Shown in pieces: positions 34,650-44,199 of a stretch of DNA of 64,000 bases. This stretch comes from Lophium mytilinum. Lineage: Eukaryota; Ascomycota; Dothideomycetes; Mytilinidiales; Mytilinidiaceae. Position 1 is the stretch's first letter. Each line of letters starts with the position of its first letter. The stretch is taken from contig MU004181.1 of assembly GCA_010093605.1 (NCBI GenBank), positions 3,254,215 to 3,318,214 of the forward strand, read 5' to 3'. The notes under the pieces were generated by a model. That model was not told the DNA's origin and ran no database searches. It saw nothing but the letters and a program-made list of their open reading frames with translations. The position numbers and the translations under genes are program-made.

Positions 34650-35539
34650 TAGCCACGTACGAACAGCACGACCTTCGAGGATAATGGCGCTGGGCGACGG
34701 CGATTCCGATAACCCGTTGGTTGCAGAGACCGGGCGCGGATGGTTATGGTCTCGATGGACAAAAGCACTCAGCTCAAGGCACCTCAGTCAGGCGTCAGGA
34801 GCCTTCCAATTAAAAGCTTGCCAGCCCGTCTACTAGATGGGCTGGCTTTTCAACTCTCCTCACGTAAGCTGAACTCTCTCTTCCTCCACCAACACAATAC
34901 TAACAAGCTCCAGGCGTGCTTCGATGAATGTAGATGCGTGCTGCATGTGACCACTGGCTGGACAAGATATAACGCTTCTAGAGCAGGAGACCACAATACC
35001 AGGCAGCCATGGCAGAACAATCGTCTGTCTAGGTAGGTAATCCACAGTTGACTGCCAAGGTTCACTGGCCATACAATTTCCCCCCATGTGCTCTTTCGAT
35101 GTCGGCTGTATATCGAGACTGTGGCTTTGCTCCTCCTATTGGGTTTCTACGTAAGACCGGGCACTGAATTTTGAGTTTCGGCTTGCAGCCACCGTTGGAT
35201 ACACTGAGAGTGGACAATCGTAACTCAGTCTGGTAGTCTTGGGTACTGCGCTGTGCAGAACCAGGATAGATAGTGAATACACCATTAATCAAGCCTCTTC
35301 TCTATGCTTACCTACACAATTCCGATTGGCCCGTGCTAGCGAGACCTAGTCCCGTGTGCGGAGTATTCCGAACTGTCTTGAGCCATGAACAGGTGGAGTC
35401 AGGTGTGCTTGCATTCATCTTGGCAACCACTATCGAGAATATTGCGAAGGTGCACAGATTTATCGCTTAAGCCCCGCTTATTTGTCTAGACTATATACCA
35501 AAAAATTTGTGCTTCATCCATTCAACACCAAAAGTTGCA
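34650..35539. other. 3' region of Y14, with a strong hairpin
   Basis: About 890 bases without a supported gene. Bases 34812-34850 form a compact stem-loop: arms around GCCAGCCC and GGGCTGGC, extended by AAAAGC and CTTTT, with a short loop. It lies about 160 bases after the Y14 stop, where it could sit in the 3' UTR. Confidence 0.4.
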
Positions 35540-35639
35540 GGCAAGATGGCCGAGCGGTCCAAGGCGCTAGCTTCAGGCTTTCCCCAGTGAGAGTATGCTA
35601 GTATCGTAAGATGCGTGGGTTCGAATCCCACTCTTGTCA
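35540..35639 (+). tRNA. tRNA-Leu (CAG) with intron
   Basis: The acceptor stem GGCAAGA pairs with TCTTGTC (one G-U), followed by discriminator A. The D stem is GCC/GGC, the anticodon stem CTAGC/GCTAG with loop TTCAGG giving anticodon CAG, and the T arm is GTGGG TTCGAAT CCCAC. A long variable arm marks a class II (Leu) tRNA. An intron of about 18-19 nt follows position 37. A TTTT at 35647-35650 can terminate Pol III. CCA is not encoded. Confidence 0.93.
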
Positions 35640-35958
35640 ATTATTCTTTTGCTTTTGAGCATCAATTTTTTGCAATGTGGAAGAGTGGGGATGGGCTAGT
35701 CGAGACATTCGACGCTACCGAATTGTGAGGGGAAGCTGGTCACGCACACCCCGCTAGCGCCACCATATAAACCCCGTGCGAACTGCAACATCGCCTTCTT
35801 CAGTCCTCAAGCACTCTTCACAATACCTCCATTGGCTGCTCTCTCGTCATCCCTCATACTCAATGCTGGGCTCATAGCACTCTCTATTTGCTCTACAGAG
35901 CTAGTGCCTTTACTTTCACCTTTTCCCGCTTCTTTCACCTTCTCCACCTCTTAAAAGC
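35640..35958. promoter_or_regulatory. GH76 upstream region
   Basis: It contains TATAAA at 35766-35771, about 190 bases before the ATG, then a CT-rich leader (35800-35955), an arrangement common in highly expressed fungal genes. Confidence 0.5.
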
Positions 35959-38335
35959 ATGGTTTCATGGGCATTCTTGTCTCAGGGCCACGCCCGGCGT
36001 TGGACTCTACTCCTTCTTACGACTGTATTCTTAAAAGGTGTTTATGGAGAGGTAATTACACCACCGAAATCCCAACAAGCATCTCAATTGCGACTCTGTG
36101 CTGACAGGATTGAATCGCCGCTCTAGAAACGTATCTTGAAGCAAGACCCTCACTATCCCAACCTTTCTCCGCTCGCAGGAAATAAACCAGCTAAATTCGA
36201 CCCGCCCCGTGATTCCCTCGAAGAGCTCCGCCATGCGCTCGAGACGATGCAGAGCGATTACTTCAAGATATGGCTTGGCAAATGGCCCGACGCCATTGAC
36301 TGGACCGCCGCTGTCATGGGAACCCACATGTCTGCCGCCCTTTACTCTCTCACTCGATCCCTGGAATACAGCATGCCGGGCACAAAGAAAGAGGGTCAGC
36401 GCGTAGAGAACGAGATCAATAAATACTTCTCGCAGGCCATCACATACTTTTTCGGGGAGGACCACTTCGCCATCCGAACTCAGGCCTACGATGTAAGTAA
36501 GGTCAGGGTCAGCATACCAGTAAGGTCAGGGTCAGCATACCAGAGCCCTCTTGTGTCAAGTTTTTCTCAGTGCCACTAGAGCGCGTACTTAGACATGACT
36601 CGAGTCGCGTTGCGGCAACTTCCTAGGTCGTCACGCTGCGCATGAAACAGGTGGCCTACTGAGAAAGTATTCTGTCTTGCGTAGGATATACCTGTCTGCC
36701 GCTGCTTGTGGTGTTTCTATGCATTTCCAAGACTTCAAACGAGAGAAAAATCTCGGGCTTGGGTTGAAGCACTTGAAACAGTGGCAGACAGGTGTACACA
36801 CGACCGCACAAGACAGAATTCTTGCTGAGTGTGCCACCTTTTTCATGTCTGGGGTGGTCATGTCAAAAGGCTTCTATCATCCGGCCTGGAACATCTGTTG
36901 AGCTATTCCTTGAACAGATTAACCCAGTGTCTTGGACATGATCTAAGTGGCCGAAGAGGGAAACTCACACTAGAGGATCTAGTATCTGTCCTACTTCCCC
37001 CTCTTTGTAAACACTAGTATGCATACTAACATTGTGAAGGATATGCTATGGGTTGTTCTCGGCTGGCTCGAGAACATACGGTTCATTGGGGAGCACAATT
37101 CGCTGCATTATCCTGCAAAGAGTGACTCAAACGGTGAATCGCAGTGGTATGGAAAACAGTTCGAGGACGCGTTCGCCCACCGCGCTCGTGTTTTCTACGA
37201 TCTAGCTAAGAAAGGCTGGGACACGAAGGAGTGCGGCGGAGGCATGACATGGGACCCACACGAGAAAACCTACAAGAACGCCATCACGAACGAGCTGTTC
37301 ATCGCTGCCAGTATCGGCATGTATCTACATTTCCCGGGCGACTCCAACTGCTCCCCCTTCATGTCCATGGACGACGGATCTGACGACGGATCTGACGACG
37401 GATCTGACGACGAGGCCCGAATCGTCGAAGAAGGCGACGGAGTGTGCAAGTCGCCTAACAAACCAGCCCCAGCCCACGACCCCGTCTATCTCAAATTCGC
37501 CGTGGACGGATACAAATGGCTGAAAAACTCTAACATGACCAACGCAAAGGGCCTCTATGTCGACGGCTTCCACGTGACCAACGGCAAATGCGATAAACGC
37601 AACGAAATGGTCTACACCTATAACCAAGGCGTCCTACTGTCCGGCCTGCGCGGATTATGGGAAGGAACAGGCAACCTTACCTACCTTGACGACGGCCACA
37701 AGCTCGTTCGCGATGTGATCCGCGCCACTGGATGGAAGCCGGGCCACGGCTTGATAGATAAACGCAAGGAGTCGTGGGCCGGTCTCGGGAGGGACGGTAT
37801 CCTCACCGAGAACTGCGACGCCGCTGGCACCTGCTCTCAGAACAGCCAGACTTTCAAGGGCATCTTCTTCCACCACTTGACTCTCTTCTGCAAGCCCCTG
37901 CCCCTGTCGCCCCTAATTCCCGGCAAAACTCACTCCGCAAGCAAGACGGATGCTATGCTCCATCGCCAGAGCTGCAAAGAATACGCGCCATGGGTGGCGC
38001 GCAACGCACAAGCGGCATTGCAAACAAGGAAGGATGGCAGGTTCGGTGGGTGGTGGGCGCCGAGTAATGAGACAGCTGAAGCACTTCCGGATAAGGCAGT
38101 CGACTATCGCAACCGGCTAGAGAGAAAACGCGACGTGTATGAGCTTACCGATGTCCAACTTGCCGCCATGCAAAAGAAGAAAACAAACCATCGTGCTCAG
38201 AAATTGAAGCCACGAGGTGGGGAGGACGAGGACCTGAATGATAGGGGCCTCGGCCGGACGGTTGAGACGCAGGGCGGGGGCGTCGCCGTCGTTCGGGCGA
38301 TGTGGGAGTTTGTGAACATGTACAATCAAGATTAA
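35959..38335 (+). CDS. GH76 endo-1,6-alpha-mannanase-like wall enzyme
   Basis: Three exons (35959-36051, 36127-36492, 37040-38335) give 584 residues. A signal peptide is likely (RRWTLLLLTTVFLKGVYG). GH76 blocks follow: TQAYDDMLWVVLGWLE, where DD is the family's catalytic Asp pair, FYDLAKKGWDTKECGGGMTW, YKNAITNELFIAASI, YTYNQGVLLSGLRGLWEGTG and TFKGIFFHHLTLFC. GH76 enzymes act on alpha-1,6-mannan; fungal Dcw1/Dfg5 members link GPI proteins to the wall. No hydrophobic GPI tail is seen here; the C-terminus is charged. An acidic DDGS-repeat insert (about residues 263-275) is unusual. Intron 2 is 547 nt, against about 50-80 nt elsewhere, and falls exactly between the two catalytic Asp codons. It has a GTAAGT donor and a perfect TACTAAC branch site near the acceptor. 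Confidence 0.9.
36497..36542 (+). repeat. 23-bp tandem duplication in the GH76 intron
   Basis: A 23-bp unit starting GTAAGGTCAGGGTCAGC occurs twice without mismatch (36497-36519 and 36520-36542), directly after the 5' splice site. It duplicates a donor-like GTAAG. Confidence 0.9.
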
Positions 38336-39080
38336 CGTGCTGTTTTGGGAATACGTTGGTTGGAAGGCGTAATAATAGGGTTTATACAGTACCAGGTCAT
38401 ATTTTTGAAAACATGGATACTCTACTGCTCTGGCTCCACCCTTACTTTCTTGACGCCACTGTCAGGAATGCCCTGGCCAACATGCCTATAGTCGATCAAA
38501 AGGTAGTCTAATTTCCACCGGGCTGACCAAAATTGCATCTAGAGTTTCGAAAGCATTTTGGGGTGCCCCAAGATTTTCAAGGGTCGCCCGAAATGTAGTT
38601 ACGCCATGTAATCGCCGTCCATCTAACTCGCCTTGACATGCAGCTATCTTGGTACTGATGACTTCCCCGACTCCGAGTGAGACGTCAAGCCCAGTGAGTC
38701 AGTACTCTTATCTAGTGTTATTAGTTCCTTTGTGGAGACTCAGTCTGGTCTAATAAAGCTGTGTTTTCACTCCATATCTGATCTTAGCATCGTTCGTATC
38801 GCATATCGAGTATACGAAGCCCGATCCGGGCTAGCTCGATCCGCTTTTATTGGCCAAATTACTCCCCCTCGCCAGATTCCGAGGACTGGAACGTAGCTAT
38901 AAGACACAAGCCTCCTGAACCGGACTTTCGATTGCTCCGGATACGATTGAGCGGGATCCGCGGGCTGCTTTGCTGCTGCGCTGAGCGAGTATATATAAAG
39001 ACCGGCAACGAAGGAGAGACAGAAGTATCTCATCCTCAACCTCCTCTCCAAGTACAACCGTAAGATCCCCAACCACACCA
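38336..39080. promoter_or_regulatory. intergenic region with NmrA-gene TATA box
   Basis: About 750 bases without a gene. TATATAAA at 38992-38999 lies 82 bases before the NmrA-like ATG and is a good TATA candidate. Confidence 0.5.
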
Positions 39081-40283
39081 ATGTCTCCCAAAAACCTCAT
39101 CGTGATCCTCGGCATCACCGGCAACCAAGTACCCCAACACTCCCCCCCTCTCCTAGAAACCCAGGACTCACCAACCCCAGGGCGGCTCCGTGGCAGCCGA
39201 ATTCCTCAACCACCCTAGCTGGTCCATCCGTGGCATCTCCCGCTCCCCCACCTCCGCCCCGAGCGCCGCCTGGACCGCCCAAGGGGTCGAAATAGTCGCC
39301 GCAGACCTCAACGACCCCGCCTCCCTCGCCCTTGCCTTCAAAGGCGCCACCGCCATCTTCGGCGTCACGGACTACTGGCAGCACTTCTGGGACCCCGCGA
39401 CCCGGATCCGCGCAGCAGAGATCGGGAAGACGCTGAACGAGATCAGCTACGAGCTCGAGGTGCAGCAGGGGAAGAACCTTGTGGATGCGGCGGCGAGCGT
39501 GGAAGGGTTGGGCAGGCTGGTGTTGAGTACGTTGAGTAAGAGCCGAGAGTGGAGCAAAGGGAGGATTACGTGGAACTACCACTCCGATGCGAAGTGGGCT
39601 GCGGTCGAATATATGCGGGAGGTGTATCCGGAGCTGGCTGCGAAGGCTAGCTTTTTGCAGGCGGCGCCGTTTATGGAGAATTACAGGAAGTTGGCGAGGA
39701 AGGTGAGTTGGATGGATGGGGTAAATCGGAAAAATGAATTTGAGGAAGCTAATCGTTTTTGTTAGCAAACCGATGGGTCGTATAAGATCAGATGTACGGT
39801 TAAGGCCGACACGCCTGTTCCGATGATAGATCCACGGGCTGATACGGGTTAGTCTTCAGCCTACCTTCGGACGATATACAATCTAATTTATAGCACAGGC
39901 CATCTCGTTAAGGCCCTGCTGGACGTCGCGCCGGGAAAAAACCTCGCCGGTCATGGCAGCCTGGTATCATGGAGCCAGCTTTGCCAACTCGCCTCGAAGC
40001 TCTCTAACGTCACTTTCACGTACGAGCAAAGTACCGTGGATGACTTCGACGTGATGATTCCGGGCGGTGCTGGACGAGAAATCGGAGAGATGTTTGTGTA
40101 TGCTGAAGATCCTGGGTACTACGGAGGCGATCCAAGCATCACCAATCCAGAGGATGTGAGTGTCCATGCCATTGAAGATGAGCTTCCAGAATCTAAACGG
40201 TGTCGCAGCTGGGAGTGAAAGTTCAGACAAAGAGCATAGAGACTTTCTTAAGAGAGGATCTACCTTCGTTCTTGAAACAGTAA
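39081..40283 (+). CDS. NmrA-like family NAD(P)-binding protein
   Basis: Five exons (39081-39128, 39181-39702, 39766-39847, 39899-40155, 40209-40283) with introns of 51-63 nt give 327 residues, typical for the family. The N-terminal Rossmann fold is clear: beta strand NLIVILGITGNQGGSVA with the GxxGxxG dinucleotide loop, then IRGISRSPTS, VEIVAADLNDPASL and IFGVTDYW. The canonical SDR YxxxK is absent, as usual in NmrA proteins. Relatives act as redox-sensing regulators (NmrA in nitrogen repression, HSCARG) or as atypical reductases in metabolite loci; which applies here cannot be told. The downstream neighbour is an MDR reductase in convergent orientation, 72 bases from stop to stop. Confidence 0.92.
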
Positions 40284-40355
40284 AAAGCGAGATAGCTTGG
40301 AAAAATGGATGATAGAACGTGCTTTTGAATGTCTAAACCTTACACACCTCCTTGC

Positions 40356-41439
40356 TTAAAGAGTAATCACTAGCTTCGTAGCCGAAACCCCCTTCCGCAG
40401 TTCATCAACACCCACTTGAATCTTTTCTAGGCCGTGACCGATAACGCGTGGGCTGGGTTTGCACCTCAGTAGTCCCTTCTGTAGAGCCGGCGTCACCCAC
40501 TCACCCCACACAGCCTTACCGACTTCGTTCGCTGTGATATCGAGTTGCATTGCTACGCCAGGATCAGCTAAAGCCCAATCGTTCGAATGGAGGTCCATTA
40601 CCATGCCCAATCTTGACGTTCTCAGGTAGCCCCTCTGGCAAAGGCGTCCAGCTAGGCCTTACAGTGCATACAAATCTCTTTCCCTCAAGACTACTCGAGC
40701 CCGCGACCTGTGCACTGAGAGTAATGGTCTCGAAGGTTGATATAGCATCGAAAACGCCAGCAAAGTCTTTCCCCTTGAGTACATCCACAATCTCGTCGAC
40801 GACATTAGGGTTTGATTGGTCAAAAGTGTGCGTGGCGCCCAGATCTTTGAGGTAATCATGATTCTTGCTGCTCGCTGTGGCTGCGACCTCGAAACCAGCG
40901 GCTATGGCGAGCTGGATCGCGCAGCTACCGACACTGGAACTGCCTCCCCATACCAACAACGTCTTCCCATTAGACTTAACATCCAGTTGCGGAAACGGCA
41001 AATCCAACGTCGATTTCTGGAAAAGCCCAGCCGCAGCAGTCGCAAGACCTAACGGCAGCACCGCACCATCAGCATAGCTAACACTACCCGGCAGCTTCGC
41101 AACCAGCTTCTCCGTCGTCGCACTATACAACTGAAACCCCGCATTCGAGTGCTTCTTAGTTCCCAAGCCGTCCATATCAGCAATCACTCGATCGCCTATC
41201 TTAAACTTCTCCACGGCGGAGCCAACAGCAGCGACTTCTCCAGCTACATCGCTGCCGAGAATCGCGGGGTAGGAGTGCAGCACACCGCCCCAATCTTGGA
41301 GTTTCCAGTCGACGGGGTTGATGGCGACGGCGTGATTTTTGATGACGACTTCATGGGTCGCTGGAACGGGCATGGGGGCATCGTCAACGTTGAAGGGGTG
41401 CGCTTTCTCGGAGGAGAGGTAGGCGGCTTTGTTGCTCAT
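40356..41439 (-). CDS. zinc-less MDR enoyl reductase-like oxidoreductase, reading frame uncertain
   Basis: The N-terminal 275 residues are a clean medium-chain dehydrogenase/reductase: MSNKAAYLSSEKAHPFNVDD, HAVAINPVDWKLQDWG, ILGSDVAGEVAAVG, the coenzyme loop TLLVWGGSSSVGSCAIQLA, and YLKDLGATHTFD. No catalytic zinc Cys is seen, as in quinone or trans-enoyl reductases. The end (GEWVTPALQKG; KPSPRVIGHGLEKIQVGVDE; GVSATKLVITL) is in another frame. The join near 40600 needs either a 34-nt intron (40601-40568, GTAATG...TTTAG), giving 349 residues, or a one-base shift in the GGG at 40606-40608. Fungal introns are rarely so short, so a recent frameshift or sequence error is a real alternative. An upstream in-frame Met would add 25 residues. 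Confidence 0.8.
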
Positions 41440-42244
41440 GTTGTAGATTTGAATAGTTTGCTTTTGAGGGTGCGATATGGAGATACTGATGGCTTCTCGA
41501 AGGAGGTCGGTCATGCATATATGTGCATATGCCTCGCGTGAACTACCGTTCTGAGCGCCGGTCAGAGCACAGCCACGGAAAGTATCCGGAATGGATATGA
41601 ACCCGGCGGGTCCCGCTTTTCCCGATCGCGAGCCTGAATGTCCACGGATGATTGGGGAATATGAAATGGTCCAAATGAACGAGCCAATAAAGTGAAATCT
41701 ACCTTTCCATTTTTACACACCGTCGATTCGACTCATATGCTGGCTGAGATGAAGATCCGAAAACGATAGAACTACCTACTTAGAACATCTCACCGGCCAT
41801 GAGACAGATCAGTGTCGAAGTCATGGGTTACAGCGAGTGGTACGCGTAGTCGCTTCAGCTCTGAATAAGTCCAATCCTGAAAATCTGACGTACTTGTTTG
41901 CGACGGCATTGCTTGCCCTCAGGCCAGTGCTCAAGTACTAAGGAAGCTGCCGTGCAAATGATCGTTCCGGTAGCCATGAGCGTACCTCAATTTTCCTTTC
42001 CCCGCGTCTCTCAGCGCGGCGTGAAGCCACATCCAGTGAACTCGCGGGATAGCAAGCCACGAAAGCCAGTTGCGACAGAAGGATAATCTCGAGAGTAACG
42101 CAGCGCCTCGCGGTGCCATGTTCCGACAGATTCAGCTCAGCCTAGGTAAGAACTATTCCAGAAAAGTTTACCGGACGCGTCTACACGCTGTACGATAACG
42201 CGAGTGTGACTAGAAATCCACAACTCCATTAATCGCAAACCCCG
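41440..42244. other. intergenic region
   Basis: About 800 bases between two minus-strand genes. No coding signal or repeats seen. Confidence 0.4.
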
Positions 42245-43084
42245 TTATCGCCGCCCACCCAGCCCCAAAACCCGCGATGCCGCATTGCTCACCTTCAGCA
42301 CATCCCTATACGTCAGACTCACCCGCGTCGTCCGCTCGATTATCCCACCCGACCCACCACTACCGTCGACATCATCCGCAGCCGAGTACCGCCACGCTTC
42401 CCCTACAAGATCCCAATTCGCGACCGTCGCACGCTGAAGATCCGCATCGTGGGTAACGGCAGGCACGCAGTGCATGGTGGTACTGTAAGCCGGCGCGAGG
42501 GTTACGAGAAGGGAGCGGGGCTCGCAGAGGATCCGATGGGTATCGGTCGGCGCTGGGTTGACGGTAGACGCTTCTGATGTCGAGTTCCCAATCTCGTCAC
42601 TTGTCGCTAGTTCCGCGGTGAGGCTCTCAGCGGCTTCCGCTTCGGCTTGTGGTTGTGATTGTAGTTTGGCTGTGACCTCAAGCATCACTGCGCCTCCTAG
42701 ACTCACCGTCGCGACCACGGGGGCGTATGCTGGCCCGTCCTCGTGCGCCATTATCCCCTCGCCGGGCTTATACTCGTTTATTAGCACATGATTCGGTGCT
42801 TTGTGTGGTGTATTTGCAAAGATGCCGAGCGTTGCGAAGCGTGTGACGATAGGATCGAGCAAGTAGGATGGTAGCGGGGCGGCGAGGAGAGTGTTTGATT
42901 TTGTGAGGGTAGACGGGATAGCTTGTAGGCGGCGATGTGTGAGGTTTGTCCAGCGGTTTGGGGGGATCTTCGAGAGAAGGGAGGCTTCCTCTTCTGGGCT
43001 GATGAAGGAGGGGATGTAGTAAAAGGACGGTGGGAGGGAAGGGATCCGGAAAGCGAGGCGGGGATCTGGGGTGGAGGAAGCCAT
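42245..43084 (-). CDS. AlkB-like 2-oxoglutarate dioxygenase (ALKBH6-like)
   Basis: An intronless gene of 279 residues. FYYIPSFISPEEEASLLSKI and RRLQAIPSTLTKS match the ALKBH6 N-terminus. The double-stranded beta-helix core begins NHVLINEYKPGEGIMAHEDG, containing the iron-binding HxD (HED), followed by YAPVVATVSLGG. The distal His is probably in STTMHCV, and the 2-oxoglutarate-binding Arg is in ERTTRVSLTYRDV. Between the strands there is an Ala/Glu/Thr-rich insert of about 40 residues (QSQPQAEAEAAESLTAELAT), common in fungal versions. AlkB proteins remove alkyl groups from nucleic acids or proteins; the substrate of fungal ALKBH6 is not settled. Confidence 0.92.
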   Translation of the reverse strand: MASSTPDPRLAFRIPSLPPSFYYIPSFISPEEEASLLSKIPPNRWTNLTHRRLQAIPSTLTKSNTLLAAPLPSYLLDPIVTRFATLGIFANTPHKAPNHVLINEYKPGEGIMAHEDGPAYAPVVATVSLGGAVMLEVTAKLQSQPQAEAEAAESLTAELATSDEIGNSTSEASTVNPAPTDTHRILCEPRSLLVTLAPAYSTTMHCVPAVTHDADLQRATVANWDLVGEAWRYSAADDVDGSGGSGGIIERTTRVSLTYRDVLKVSNAASRVLGLGGRR

Positions 43085-43325
43085 TGACGGTTAGGAGAAG
43101 CTGAAGGATTAGTGGGGTCTGTGAGTTTTAGTATTCGCGGTGACGAGATGCTTTCGTGGTGGGTCTGCTTGGGCTCGAACTTGGAGGTCGAATAGATACT
43201 GCGCTAGGTAAATGACTAAGCAGCTATAAAGTCTACAACTTTCCCCTCGCAATTCCTTTCCGACTAGACCGTTCATTGAGGACTTCTACGAGAATATTTT
43301 TCCACCCCTCTCATATCTCCAGTTC

Positions 43326-43761
43326 TCACACAAAACTCTGCAAACCTTCACACGGCTTCTTTGCAACCACAGTATGCTCCGGAATCTTCTCCCCTTCGAA
43401 AGGCAGCGTAATCGCAACTCATCACTCGGATACGTCGTTAAATGCCCAGAACCTGTAGTATCAAAAGCCAGGAGTAGACTACCCGCCCCTCCTAGGATTA
43501 AAGACTCGATTGTGGGGTCATGCGGCAAAGTCACGTGCGCAAGACCTGATCGTGCATGATACTGGATCCACAATCTTTGCTCGGCATTGCATGATGGAGA
43601 GCGTACAAGTAGGTAAACGTGTAATACGAAATCTATTCGCAATCAATGGGCTCAAATATGACTACTCCCCATACTCCTTGCTCCAATGCCGCAATCATAA
43701 TCCTGTTCGGAATAGAGAGATCCGCACTAGTGAGGAGAGTTGTCAACCCTTTTGACTGCAT
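43326..43761 (-). pseudogene. decayed small protein gene
   Basis: Three protein-like pieces lie in order on the minus strand but not in one frame: a start piece (LTTLLTSADLSIPNRIMIAA, LEQGVWGVVIFEPIDCE) ending at an in-frame TAG, a middle piece (HVTLPHDPTIESLILGGAGS, LLLAFDTTGSGHLTTYPSDE), and an end piece (VAITLPFEGEKIPEHTVVAK) with a proper stop at 43326-43328. A single-base shift at the Asp-Glu codons separates the last two, and no intron I could place repairs either break. The TAG could be a CAG changed by C-to-T. I cannot name the family; the pieces suggest a small soluble or secreted protein. Sequence error is possible for the one-base shift. Confidence 0.5.
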
Positions 43762-44199
43762 GCTGCTCAAATCCTTAAGAGATTATGATGCCTGAGCACC
43801 ACAGACTGTATGTGTATTTGAGATCGGAAGGGGAAGCCAAAAAATGATGTAGACTGAACTCTGACAAAGAGAGCGGAAAGTGCTCACACGTATCCTGCAA
43901 AGCCGAATATTGGAACCGGGGAAGTGAATGTAAAATGGACAATGCGTGAGACATGATGCAGGCAAAAGGAGACACTAAGCGCCACACGTGCAGATCACGC
44001 CCAACCTAAAGCGTGAACCAGCGCGCCTGAACGTGCAAAATCCAGCTCAGATACCCTAACGCAAACGCCTGTCCAGGTCTAAGATGGTAGATCTCGTGCA
44101 GATTGTGAGAAGGGCGAAGATGAAGGCTTGAATATAGGAAAAGGGAAAGAAAGTCTTCTCCGCTCGCGTGCTTCCAACTACTCACTTCTACGTGAATCC
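43762..44199. other. intergenic region
   Basis: About 440 bases, the 3' region of the F-box gene. Nothing recognised. Confidence 0.4.

Noticed and set aside
36631-37017. A gene nested in the GH76 intron
   Set aside because: Frames of 60-76 codons on both strands have no recognisable domain; flanking exons join perfectly without them.
42558-42791. Frame antisense to the ALKBH6 gene
   Set aside because: Ser/Ala-rich shadow of a GC-rich coding region on the other strand.
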